DNA of 64,000 nucleotides from Diplosphaera chodatii (lineage: Eukaryota; Chlorophyta; Trebouxiophyceae; Prasiolales; Stichococcaceae), in the NCBI GenBank assembly GCA_032358165.1, contig JAALGY010000061.1:186001-250000 (forward strand). The letters run 5' to 3'. Each line of letters opens with the position of its first letter. Position 1 is the stretch's first letter. This document shows positions 36,121 through 47,700 of this stretch, in pieces. The notes below the pieces were generated by a model. The model worked only from the letters and a program-made list of their open reading frames with translations, did not search any database and was not told the DNA's origin. The translations under genes were made by a program, and so were the position numbers.

Positions 36121-39100
36121 TCACGTCTTGAGGGAGGTGACCTCTGACAGCAGAGCGTCCTCCTCCTCGGCCTCCTCTGCTGCTGCCGCGCGCTGCATCG
36201 CCTTTGCGTCCCCGTAGCCCTGGCTGCCTGGCGGCATGCTCTGCTGCGGCCCCTGCAGCAGGGTTGCGGTGTGTCATCAACGGGGTACTGGCAGACGCTT
36301 GACGAGAGGACAACACGGTAGGCACCACAGCACTGCATCCAGAGTCGAGCAACCCAAGCTCTGCATAACTGCTCGTTCAAAATAGGATTCAGTGCTATGG
36401 TCAAAGTCATATCATTTCCGCAGACAGCGAGCGGCAGTATGACCCCAAGACATGGGGCAACAGATCGCCTTCCAGATCACCAACAGCCGTGCTTGACGGT
36501 AGTATTCTCTTCGAGCACTGAGCCCTGTAGGAATCCCCAGAGAAGGCGCCAAAGACCTTAAGCCCACCTGCTGGCCGTACTGCTGCGGGCGCTGCGGGAG
36601 CGCGCCGTTGGTGCTCAGGTGCTGCAGCTGCTGCGCGCTGAGGTTGAGGGCGTCGGCGCCCCGGCTGCGGGTGCCGCCGATGGGCCCCGGGTGGTACGGC
36701 TGCTGCTGCACGCCGCGCTGGGGCGCGCCATAGCCGCCTGCGTGGGACAAAACACGTAAGGCAATGCTGCGGGATGCACACCTCAGTATTCCCTCTGTGC
36801 CGGTTTGAACAAAGCGTGCTGTTGATCCGAAGCTGATCCAAGAGTGATGTGTACCTGGAGCTGCGCCGGGGGTGCTGCGGCGGCCGGCGCCGGGCGCCCA
36901 CGCTGTGGGGCCGCCATAGGGTCCCAGGCCGCCGTTCTGCTGCGGGGTGGGCTGCTGCTGCTGGAGCCCGGGCCCGGGGGCCGAGCGGAAGCTGCCGCCC
37001 GGCGCCGTGGAGCCCCACGCCTGCTGCGGGGTGGGCGCGGCCGCGCCGGGCCAGCCGTTGGGCACTGCGCCGGGGCCAGAGCCGCCGGCTGCTCCGGGGC
37101 CGCCAAACGGCTGGTAGGGCGCCTGGTGGGGTGCGCCCGGCCATGTGCCGAGCGGCGGCGGCGGCGCCTGCTGCTGGAAGCCCGCCGGGCTGCCCGCCAT
37201 GCCGCGGGCGCCTGGGTGCTGCTGCCCGGGGCGGAACTCGCGGGAGCTGGGGTTCAGCGACGCGACGTGGCTGGCGCCCGGCCACCCCTGCTGCTGCTGC
37301 TGCTGTGTCGGCGTGGGGCCCCGCTGCTGCGCGGGGACCATCCCGCGGCCCAGCTGCTGCTGCTGGGCGGCCGCCTGCATCTGCGGCTGCTGCTGCTGCG
37401 CCGCCTGGTGCTGCTGCTGCTGCTGCGGGGGCAGCTGCTGCTGGCGCTGCTGCCCGAGCACCGCGTTGATGTCCACTCCCGCCTGGCCCAGCTGAATTGC
37501 CATCTGGTATGCTCGCAGCATGTCGGAGCTCGCGTCCTGCTGGCCCGCCAGGGCGCCGTACATGGCGGCAACCTGCGCCTGCTGCGCCGCCGTCATCTGC
37601 TGCCCCTGGTGCTGCTGCACGTGCGGCTGACCGATGACGCCCTGGTTCTGCACCTGGCCATGCTGCACGCCGTTGGCCTGCTGCGGCTGCTGCTGGCCGC
37701 CCGTGAGCTGCGCCTGGTGCTGCGCCTGCTGCTGCTGCTGCCGCTGCAGCGCCTGCTGTTGCTGTGCCTGCTGCTGTTGCTGCTGCTGGAGCTGTTGTTG
37801 CTGCAGCGCGGTCTGCGAACGCAACATACCATCAATCACAACTTGTGACAATCTACAATGTCACAAACTGAACTGCGGAGCAACCGTGGGAACGAGGGCC
37901 AACAGGGAATGGGCAGAGGGCCTCACCTTGTGGTCGTAGCTGGAGTTGCCGAGCCCATTGGGCTGCTGCACGGCCTGCTGCTGCATCTGCGGCTGCGGTG
38001 CCGCCTGCCAGTCGTTTGACGTCGCGCGGTACATGGGGGCGCCCGTGCCAGAGGACGCGGGAGTGTGGGGCGTCTGCGGCTGGCTGCCGGATTGCTGCTG
38101 CTGCGGCTGCTGCTGGGGCTGAGCAGCGAAGGCGTTGTGCTGCGGCTGCTGCTGCTGTGCTTGCGGCTGCTGGGGCAGGGAGGCCGCAAAGCCGGAGCCG
38201 GGCGACTGCCGCTGCTGGGTGGGGTTGTACCCCAGCGGCTGCGCGCGCTGGCCGCCAAAGCCCAGGGATGCGGGCATGCTGCCCGCCGTCTGCAGGCCCT
38301 GGGAGAACTGGCCGGAGCCGAGGGCGGCGGACGCCGTCGGCTGCAGGGAGCCGAACGACTGGGACACCTGCAGCTGGGGCTGCGCGGGCTGCTGCGGGGC
38401 CGGCTGCTGCTGGGCGTCCTGCTGCTGCTGCGCCGCGGCCTGCTGCGCCTGCGCCTGCTGCTGCTGCTGCATCTGCAGCAGCGCCTGCATGCTGCCGATG
38501 GGCGCCTCGGCGCTCGACGCAGCCGACAGGCTCGCCGTGGAGTCGTGCTGCTGCTGCTGCTGCTGTGTTGCCTGCAGCGCCTCAGCCTGCTGCTGCGTGA
38601 CGGCTGCGATGGCGTCGACCACGCTCTGCTGCGAGGCAATCGGCCCCCCTGGGGCGCTGGCGGCGCCGCCGGGCGCGCTCGCTGCGAACCCGCCGCCTGG
38701 GGCTTGGCTGGCGGCGGCAATCGCAGCCGCCGACGACGGGTCGAACTTGCCGCCATTCATGCTCAGGTGCTTTACCACGGCGTCCACAATCTCCTGCGTG
38801 AGGACCGTCGGGGCCTCCGGGCCAGCGCGGGGCGCCTGCTGCGGCGCTGCCGATGCCGCCTGGGCGGCCACCGCGGCCTGCGATGTGCGCGGCCCGCCAA
38901 AGTTCTCCAGCACCGGGTCCATCGCTGGGTTGGGCGCCGCGACCGACGGGCTGCCCGCGTCCTGCCGCTGCCCCGCCAGCGAGGCCTGGCTGCGGGGCGA
39001 GGCCCCCCCCGGGGCGGGGTCCGCCGGCGCCTGGCCGCCCGCCGCCTGCTGCGGCGACGGCGGCTGCTGCTGGGGCTCGGCAGCCTGCTGCTGCCCCAGG

Positions 39101-40884
39101 GGGGCCTGCGCCGCCGGCTGCGCCGGCGCGGAGCCGGCCCCCCTGAGGCGCGCGGCCCACGTCTGGCCGCTGGGCGGGTTGCTGCTCAGCCGCGGGGGCT
39201 GCGGCGCGGGCGGCGCCTCCGGCGCCGCCGGCTTGGGCGGGGGCGCCGGCTTTGACGGCGGGGGCGCTGGGGGCGCCGCAGCTGGCTTCGCGGGGCTGGG
39301 CGCAGCTGATGTGCTGCTTTGTGACCTGCAGGCAGGCGCCAGGCATACTCAGCAGGGCGGACCAAAGCCCAGATCGCATAACCAGGACCCCGCCTGAGCT
39401 ATTGCAAATGATAGTGGCATGCAATCCAAAGCCTCGGCCGCTGCCATGGGCAAGCAGGCCCCGCCTGCGACTTCAGCGGCGCATGCAGTCATGATTCTCA
39501 ACGCACTTGTCGCCGCGCCGGCCGTCACGGCTGCCGCGGGTCCCCCCCCTGTGGTGGCCGCCGCCCTCGCGCTCCCGGGGCCCCGGCTCGCGCGCGTGCC
39601 GCGGGTCCGTGATCATCGCCATCACGTAGGCGCCGACGTTGCGCACGCCGCTGAGCTGCTCCGCCGACACGGCGCGCGACAGGTACTGCAGGGCTCGTAC
39701 CGCCCGCTCAGGCTGCAGGCAACACATTTAAGATGAGTGTTGCAAAGCTCGGCTTTGAACTGTCAACACATGTGCAACATGTTGAACTATCAGTCAGAAA
39801 GCTGGAATCCCATGCCCCACACCTCAGTGACAGCAGTCATCTGCAGCAGAGCTGTCTGGCGCACAGAGCAATGTTGAAAACAGACATGTCACAGGGGCTA
39901 ATGCCGGGCAGAGAGAGGCCAAAACACACAGTAGTCTGGACCACAGTTGAATGACAGATGCCACACTGGGTCGCGGCTCACCTGCATGCCACGCAGGGCT
40001 GCCATAATGCGGTCGTTGAAATCGTCCTTCTGTAAAAGGCCTGCCGAGACCACTGCATCCAGCTGCTTCTCCACCTGCATATGAGTCCGCACAGCGTTTG
40101 CAACACGCCTCCTTGTGCACTGAATAACATGGGACGCTAGGGCTCCTGCCTGTTGTCAAATCTGTGAGTCACCAAGGGTGAAGACTTGCTACCAAAGACG
40201 AGGCAGTCACCTGCGGCTCGAGGGCGCCGCCTGCTGAGCTGCTGCCGGTCGAGTGGGTGTGTCCGTGGTGCGTCACCGGCGCGGCTGCTGGCTTGGCAGG
40301 TGCTGGGGCTGGGGGAGCTGCAGAGGGGGCAGTACAGAATTCAGCTGCTTCATGGCACATGCAGAAGATACACCGTGGTGCACAATTAGCTCCCCAACGA
40401 GGAGCTGCACGCTCGTCTCGAGGATCTGTTCAGATGTGCGAGGGCCACTCACGTGGCGGGTCTCGGAGCCGACCCTCGCGCCCCGGCTGGTGCTTTGCGA
40501 TGATGGACATGATGTATGCCGGCACGCTGCGCACGGTGCTGATCTGGATGCTGGACACCGCCTGGCCCAGGTGGTTCAGGGCGCGCAGCGCCGCCTCGGG
40601 GGGCAGACACCGCAGCGCATCAACAACCTGCAGACCAGCCAAACACCACAGTGTTGAAGACAGTTGGTGTGACTATGCGTCACTTGAGACATGCTGGTGC
40701 AAGGACGCTCCGGCATCGAGCCGTGCTGTCCGGAACACGCAAGGTGCCGGGTGCCGTTGCCCACCCGCTCGTTGAAGTCTGCTCTGGAAAGGACACCGCC
40801 CCGGGCCAGGGCCTCCATCTCCTTTGCAACTGCTGGGTCGAGTGCTGCAGCCCCATTGCCGCCTGCAGCCAAAATGTCTGCCAT
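36121..40884 (-). CDS. tandem hnRNP Q acidic-type domain protein with long Gln-rich tail
   Basis: Likely RNA- or RNP-associated protein of the nucleus or cytoplasm. Exons (minus): 40765-40884, 40453-40627, 40211-40317, 39982-40074, 39507-39712, 37927-39325, 36855-37812, 36568-36737, 36121-36252; phases all close, 1119 residues. Residues about 14-85 and 135-200 are two copies of one helical module. Copy 1 reads GVLSRADFNER, ALRCLPPEAALRALNHLGQ, VRSVPAYIMSII; copy 2 reads GLLQKDDFNDR, ALRGMQPERAVRALQYLSR, VRNVGAYVMAMI. This pattern matches the N-terminal acidic domain (AcD) of hnRNP Q/R. A His/Thr-rich linker joins them. From about residue 235 the protein is Pro/Ala- then Gln-rich with poly-Gln runs, like a prion-like region. 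No RRM is present, unlike hnRNP Q. The acidic C-terminus reads EEAEEEDALLSEV. Confidence 0.78.
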
Positions 40885-42315
40885 TTAAGGGAAATCTGTT
40901 ATCGCTGGGCTGCCCACAACTGCTGCACAGGTTGCCAACCAGTTTGACAATGGACGGGTTGACATGCCGAGGACCCACCTGATGTGCTCCTGCTGTCGCG
41001 GTCACTGCGACCGCTGCGAGCACGGCTGCTGGCCATGCTCCAGTCTGTTTCGTCCTGTGCTGAGCCGCTGGCTGCCTTGGCCGGCATCGCCGGCTGCTGT
41101 GCTGTACGCCTCCTGCGCTCGTGTCACTGCGCTGCTGCAAACAACACACGTGCCAGGATTGGAAGACGTCAGGCGCAACAAGCTGCGGGGCGGCTAGGAT
41201 TTCAAAAGGAGTGTGTGCGACTTAGATGTGGTGCAGCCTGAGAACGTGGGTCATGCCAGCACCCAGAAGCCTTGTTGCCCTGCCACCATCGTGCATGTCG
41301 TAAGCAGCCAGAGGTGCAGGTGCAAGACGCAGGCGGCCCCGACAAACTGTGACGCGCTGCTCAACAATGACTCTGGTGTGCTAACGGCCCGCAGGACCGC
41401 TGGCAGTGAAAGTGCAAGAGAAGCAGAGACTGTTGTCTGGAACAGACCAAGTACCTCAACACCTGCAACAAGCCCCGCACGCCGCCGCAACCGACGCTAC
41501 AGCCCGTGCACTGCTCCATACGCGGCGCTGCCGGCCCATTGCATGGCCTCAGGCAACACACAGGGGACGAGGTTTAAATCTCTCGTCCGAGAAGCTGCTT
41601 GCGAGCAACAGCACGGCGGCAGGCGTCGCTGGACGCCTTGGTGCCCTGACAACCGTGGGCGAACGGCGTGCGAGGTGGTGCTTCAGGGCTGTGCTGTAGC
41701 GTCAGCTCAACATGCTCTACAAAACCCCTCGCTCGGCAGAGCTGATTTGTTGATCGCGTACCCCCTGGACACCTTATCAGCTCAGCTTGCTGCCGTGAGC
41801 GACCTGAAACGGCCACAGCGTGCATGCATACAGCCGCATGGCGAGTCGGCGCCGGTGGTAGACTGGCAGCAGCCCAGCAATAAGCACCTGCAAATGGTGT
41901 GCTGTCGTCTCAGGCCATTCGGGCGCCGCTGCTGCGATCCTGCGCCTGGCACTGCGGCATGCCTGCGCCGCAGCTGGGTGCTCAACGATCCGCAAGGGCT
42001 GGACTGGGCGTCAGACGGGCCTGAAGCCGCTCGGTGGGGCCCGCTTCACTTGCCGGGACTACCAGTGTGAATGGGTCTTGGGTCGATATTCTGCACACGG
42101 AGACTATACAGATCGCGCTCCTCGCAATGTACTAGCCGAAGCCCCATCTGGATCGACTGGCCACAAACTTGCAAAACGCACACCATTACCATCACGCAGG
42201 GGCTGCTGTTGCACCAATTACTCACCTGTCTGCCGGCCGTTCTGCGCTGCCGCGTGGCGATTGATAGTTGGTCCCACCTCATCTTGCTCATCGAAACATC
42301 TGGAGCAAGTGCACC
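40885..42315. promoter_or_regulatory. 1.4-kb divergent intergenic region
   Basis: Between the starts of the AcD protein gene (minus) and the rhodanese gene (plus). A long open frame at 41213-42070 shows no motif and I treat it as chance. Both promoters should be here. Confidence 0.5.
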
Positions 42316-43143
42316 ATGGCAGCACTGATGCGGCCGCAGCGCATGGCGGTGGCCGTGCCGGCATCCGGCAGGATGCTGCAGCCCTGCAGCGCCATGCAGC
42401 TGGGCACCTCGCACTTCCACGGCACCAGCCTCAACATTCGCCAGGCGGCCAGGCGTCAGCACATCCAGCAGCTGACATGTGCCGCCAATCGCCTGTTCGA
42501 TGACGGCGATGACGACGATGACTCTGGCTCGGGCGTCGCCACAATGGAGCGAGAGGAGCGCAAGGAGGAGTACATCGCGGAGTGGCCCAACAAGCAGTTC
42601 ATCGCAGAGACCCTGGAGCAGTTCCCAGACGCCGCCGTCGCCAGCGTTGAGCAGGGACGGGTGCTGTTCTCAGAGGGCGGCTACACCTGGCTGGATGTGC
42701 GGCCGGCGCTGGAGTATGAGGAGATCGGCAAGGTCAAGGGCTCCGTGAACATCCCGCTGTACGTGTCCCAGCGGAGGTACGACCCGGAGTCGAAGAAGAA
42801 GCGGGTTGTCCAGAAGGACAAGGTGGAGGATTGGATCAAGAAGGTCGAGAAGCGCTTCCCTGACAAGTCTGCGAAGCTGCTCGTCGCCTGCTCCAACGGC
42901 ACGCAGTACTCTCTCGAAGCTCTGGAGGCGCTCGATGAGGCTGGGTATGAGAACATCGTGGGCCTGAAGGGCGGCTTCTACTCCTGGTTTGCGGTGTTCG
43001 ACAACAAGCTGGGCAGGCGGTTCTTTGGCGAGTATGCTGAGCAGTACACACACGATGGCGACTCCTGCGGCATCCACAGCTCAGGTGCTGGGTTCGACAG
43101 GGTAGACAAGGTGGAGCCATGGGTGCCCCCGGAGGGCTACTGA
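42316..43143 (+). CDS. rhodanese-like domain protein, plastid-targeted, single exon
   Basis: Sulfurtransferase-fold protein, probably in the chloroplast. One uninterrupted frame of 275 residues from ATG 42316; the first 55 or so residues look like a transit peptide (basic, Ser/Gln-rich, no acids), followed by an Asp run (DDGDDDDDS). The rhodanese fold is marked by WLDVRPALEYEEIGKVKGS, then IPLYV, and the active-site loop ACSNGTQYS with catalytic Cys192 present. A GlyGly strand (LKGGFYSWF) closes the domain. It resembles plant STR proteins of the thylakoid or stroma, but I see no clear membrane helix. It is the only intronless gene in the window. A green-algal TGTAA poly(A)-type signal lies at 43259-43263. 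Confidence 0.92.
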   Translation: MAALMRPQRMAVAVPASGRMLQPCSAMQLGTSHFHGTSLNIRQAARRQHIQQLTCAANRLFDDGDDDDDSGSGVATMEREERKEEYIAEWPNKQFIAETLEQFPDAAVASVEQGRVLFSEGGYTWLDVRPALEYEEIGKVKGSVNIPLYVSQRRYDPESKKKRVVQKDKVEDWIKKVEKRFPDKSAKLLVACSNGTQYSLEALEALDEAGYENIVGLKGGFYSWFAVFDNKLGRRFFGEYAEQYTHDGDSCGIHSSGAGFDRVDKVEPWVPPEGY

Positions 43144-43333
43144 GACATCCACACAGAGCGGCTGTCGCGAGTGGAGAGAAAAGCTATCTTGCAAACTTGA
43201 TAAACCAACATGGTACAGGCTTGATGTGCATTGTAGTACTGGCGCTGTTTCATATCAGTGTAAGCGTGTGCGCCCGATCCTGAGTCAGGTCGTACTGAAG
43301 GTTCCAGTCGTCATGTTAGTCTGTGGCAACCCT

Positions 43334-44265
43334 TCACAACTGGTTGGCAGATGCGGGTAGCGCTCTTCCCTGTTTGTCTTGGGAAGGGCCAGAAGTGTCC
43401 TTGCCACGTGTGCATGGCGCCGCTGCCTGTCCAGCAAGCAGCACACAGCCGTCGCCAGCACGCATTTGATGCACAGCAAGCATATGTACAGCCAGACCAG
43501 CAAGCACAACACGGGTTTTGTCCACACAAACCCACACCTGATGACGACACTGCGTCACACTGTGCCTTGCTTCCTCGCAGCAGCACTTTGCAGGCCCTAC
43601 ACACAGTTCGTTCATCACCTGCAGGCAGGCCACACTGCCATTATGTGGGAATATAACAGCCGAGTATATGAGGCATTGCAGATGTGTGGCAAAGCTGATG
43701 TGTGCGGGCACTGCATCCGACCCTACCAGCCTGTTGCGTCACGGCTGCCTGGTGGTGGCGCTGTCTGCCTGGACAGTCTGCTGCAGCCCCTTCTGGTACC
43801 CGTGCGCCCGGCCCTCAGCCGCACCCTGCCTAAAACCTGCACGACAAGTGGAATATGATTGACGGAAACATCGAGTCGTGCAACTGCGTGCGCCAGTAAA
43901 CGTCGCTGCATTCGGTACCAACATTGCAGCCGGATTATGTGCATGCCTTCGTTGAAGCCTTCCTGCACCGTTTCCGCTTTGCCAGCATCAACGCCCTCGC
44001 GGTAGCCCGACTGCAGCACCCAGCAGTCCATTTGAGCGCTACCACCCGGTTGTGTGCTCCGGTGCTCATGGGTGGCGCACGTCAACCGTGGTGTCCCGCA
44101 TGGGTGCATGTAGGTGCATGCGGTGCCAGCACGCAACAGGTCACCAGCGCGCACATTCCAGAAGGTCTGCTTCCTAGCCTGCCACTCCCTGTCCAGCTCT
44201 CTGTCCTCCTCGTGGCGTCTGCCGTGCTCCGCCGACCCATCGCTGCCCTCCAAGTCAGAATCCAT
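43334..44265 (-). CDS. YAE1-like protein (partner of LTO1 in Fe-S targeting)
   Basis: Cytosolic adaptor family; Yae1 binds Lto1 and helps deliver Fe-S clusters to ABCE1/Rli1. Well supported exons (minus): 44155-44265, 43947-44010 and 43769-43836; less certain: 43538-43618 and 43334-43426. With these the protein is about 138 residues. The N-terminus is acidic then charged (DREWQARKQTFWN), followed by the Yae1 repeat GYREGVDAGKAETVQEGFN + EGFRQGAAEGRAHGYQKGL. The second intron needs a GC donor (CGAAG|GCATGC) to keep this repeat in frame. The exon after LQQ could end at ACT|GTCCAG or at CAG|GCAGAC, both phase 0. The Cys-rich C-terminal part (AKCCCEE) has no match I know and may be mis-spliced. 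It is head-to-head with PRP40. Confidence 0.78.
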
Positions 44266-44733
44266 GTCTCGTTGAAGCTGCCGCTTGCAGCTGCTGGGCG
44301 AGGCCGCACAAAATAGAACTTATGCAAGCAGAAGCCGTGCTGATGTCCGGAAACTGTTTTTGACGTGCACAGCGGTCCTGCCCTTTAGCGAGGGTACCGC
44401 TGCAAGTTGCACATTGACCTGCAGACTGCACAGTGAGGTCCTATTGCCGCTGAGTGCTGACAACGAGAACAGCCGCCCTGTGCCAGTGCGCAGACTCGAG
44501 CATTGCGACGATCAACCCTGCTTACCGCAGATTGCACTCGGTGGATACCCGAACGCGCACGTTGACAATTGTCCTCATGCTTTGAAGTTGACGTTTGGCC
44601 GACGGCCTCATGCTTGTAGGCAGTAACCATCTCTAAAGCAGGATTCGGAGGGATCATACATCCTTGAACCCTGAATCAGCAGCCAAACTTGCGTAACACA
44701 CCTGTTTGTGAGCCTGGCACACGCCCGCCCGGG
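44266..44733. promoter_or_regulatory. divergent promoter region between YAE1-like gene and PRP40
   Basis: 468 bp between opposite-strand start codons. Both promoters should lie here; no specific site recognised. Confidence 0.55.
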
Positions 44734-47700
44734 ATGGCAGGGCGCGGCAGGGGCCGCGAGAACACCCTGCCAGCATGGATGACACAAGGTGACGCCAGCT
44801 TAGCGCAGGAGGCTGCGGGTATTGCACCCACTTGGCCAGTGGGCATCACAGCCGCATGGTGACTGAATGAGAAACTCCGAGCGTCAATGCCTGCAGGACA
44901 AGGGGCAGTGGGCTCTCCGGGCGCTCCTCTCTCACCGGTGAGTAGCAAGATGCAGGGTGACCGCGATCTCTAGCCATGGTGCAGTATAGGTCAATGAGCG
45001 CATGCAGCTTGCCGGTCAATGTGGCATCGCCTGTGCCATGCTTGGGCACTGCCTAACATACGTGAATTGCTGCTCAGGTGGTTGCACCCTCGGCAGGCTT
45101 TGCTGCGCCCGCTCCGGGCGGCATGCAGATGCAGCAGCCGCGGCCCATGGCCGGCATGCAACAGGTAGGCAGGCCTTCCACTCACTGCAGCTGCTCAAAG
45201 GGCGAGCGGATGCTGCACAGCCACTTTTGTTGGGCGGCGTCACATATCTACCGATGCATATCCTGACGTGCAGCCGGCATTCGGCGGCGCGCCCAGCCCC
45301 GTGGGCGGCATCGCTCAGCAGCCTGCGCAGCCGCAGCAGCTGCCGGGTCCCCCAGCCATCGGCGGCCAATCGCGCGCCCAATTCCCCGGGCCACCCCAGG
45401 TTCCTAACATCGCTCCGCAAGCAATCCGCTCTATCACTGGTCGCAAGTTGCCGCTACAGCCGATGTGCATATCTGATGGCACACCGTTTGACTGACGTCT
45501 TGTGCCTCTTTCTTGCCAGGCTGACGGGCCCTATGGGCAGCCACCGCAGCAGCAGCCGCTGCCCGGGCCGCCTGGCGGCTTTGGCATGCCGCCGCAGCAG
45601 CCGCCCTTTGGGGGACCCCCAGGACAGTTTCAGCAGGGACCTCCCCAGGTGCGCACTGCAATATGCTCCGGCGACCTCATATTCGCAATGTGCAATGTAG
45701 CGACCGTTTGCGGTCAGCACGAGGCTCGACTCCTGCAGCACCTGGTGCCGGCGCAGGGCTTCCAGCAGCAGGCGCCGCCGGGGGGCTACCCAGGGCCCCC
45801 GGGCATGGGTGCAGCAAATGGTGTGGCGCCTCAGCAGCAGCAGCCGCCAATGCAGCCAAAGCCAGACTGGACGGAGCACAAGGCACCGGACGGGCGGCCA
45901 TACTGGTACAACGCAAAGACAAAGCAGTCGGTCTGGAACAAGCCCGCAGACCTCATGTCGCCCGAGGTGAGCCTGAGCTTCATGTGGAACATCATAACAA
46001 TGTCCAGCAGCCACCAAGGTCGGGTACATGATATGCACGCCATCCTCCTGCAGCATCCGAGCAGGCTACCCTGCGTCTGAAGTAAACGGATTCATGTCTC
46101 TGGATCATGTGAGTGACTGTCTGCAAGCCGACCTGCTACCTGCAGGAGAAGGCGAAGGCGCAGTCGACGGCCTGGACGGAGCACACGGCGCCTGATGGCC
46201 GGAAGTACTACTACAACAAGTGAGCAGACTGCTCAATGCCGACAAACACCACAGACAGACCTTCTGACTTTTGCCACAGTCAACGTCAGAGAGCATGAGT
46301 CCAGCCTGCTGCGCATCCTCAATCTGCCGCTTGATTACCATCTGACCGGAGAATGTGGCTTGTCCGCTTGTTTCTCTGAAAAGCGAGGAGTGCGCCGCGC
46401 GTAAACTTGAAAGCTCTTAGTGCTGCACCGCGCTGCCATCAGGACGACCAAGGAGTCGAAGTGGACGGCCCCCGAGGAGTGGAAGCGCGCGCAGGCCGGC
46501 AGGGCGGCCGCTGCGGGGGGGCCACCCGGCGCCAAGCCGGTGGTGCAGGTCGTCAAGGCAGAGGCGCCCGCAGCTGTGCAGGTGCCCCCATTGCCCACTG
46601 GTCATGATGCTGTCAGGCTTCTGCACGGAGCGTGCATACGCCTGCAGCTGCGCAGGGCCTGCAGCACAGCATGTGCTCGCCAGGTGCTCTGCACCCTGTG
46701 CCACTGGCTGCAGACCTGTTCCCCTAAAGCTGTGCAGCAGCAGCACTGCTGTTTGGTTCTGATGTCACCGAAGCACCCACTACCGTGCAGGCGGCGCCCG
46801 CTGAGCAGCCCATCCAGGCGGTGCCGGAGCCCAAGACCGACCCGAGCGGCAAGTTCCTGTATGCCACAAAGGCAAGTTCTGCTACACCATCTGCAGTTAC
46901 ATAATTGCAGTTTTATCATTGCAGAAGCTTATTCTCCTGCACATGGTCTGTGTGCTGTTTAAAGGAGGTGCCTGAGGGTGCCTGTGGCATATTTTCTGGC
47001 CCAGCCTGCGCACGCTGGACCTGCAAACTAGATGACACTTGACCAGTACACGAAACTGCTAGCTTGTCTCCGGGTTGCAGGAGGACGCCAAGCTGGCGTT
47101 CAAGCAGTTGCTCGCATCGGTGGGCATGCGCTCCGACTGGAGCTGGGAGCAGGCGATGAGGCTGATTGTGTCAGACGGCAGGTGTGCACACGGGGCTCTC
47201 ACTTCCCTGCTGGTCACCCAGGAGGAGGGGAGCGGAGCATGATGCAGGGGAGGGTAGGCAGGGCTCGGCAAAGCGAAGGTACTGAGCAGGGGTGAACAGG
47301 TTCGCAGGGCTGGTGGTGCCAAGTAAGTAGGGGTTTTGTTTTCAGGCTGCGGCAGCAGCTCGTGTGCTGGGACACAACGCCGGGGCACGATCTTGCAGGC
47401 GCTAGAAAGGGACTCAGTTGCTTCGTAGATGAGCTAACTCAGATGCACACGTTTCCCAACATCACTGATTTGGGGCTTGCATCCTACCGTGATCGGACAT
47501 GCACTGCAGGTACGGGGCGCTGAAGTCTCTGGGCGAGAAGAAGGCGTGCTTCCATGAGTACGCGCAGCAGCGCAAAAACGAGGAGAAGGATGAGGCTCGC
47601 CAAAAGTGAGGGTTGTGTCACCTTTCTGGTCAACTGAATGTGCTTTTTTGCAGCAGCATATTCAAATATCAGCAATGCAGCAACCAGTCCCATTACCTGC

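Noticed and set aside
36844..39397. Three long plus-strand frames (334, 396 and 420 codons) rich in Leu/Arg or Cys
   Set aside because: They are antisense shadows of the CAG/CTG-rich exons of the Gln-rich protein on the minus strand; Leu and Cys runs are the reverse readings of poly-Gln.
41213..42070. 285-codon plus-strand open frame in the divergent region before the rhodanese gene
   Set aside because: No motif, odd composition (many Arg, Cys and Pro of the kind GC-rich chance frames give), and it fills a promoter region between two divergent genes.
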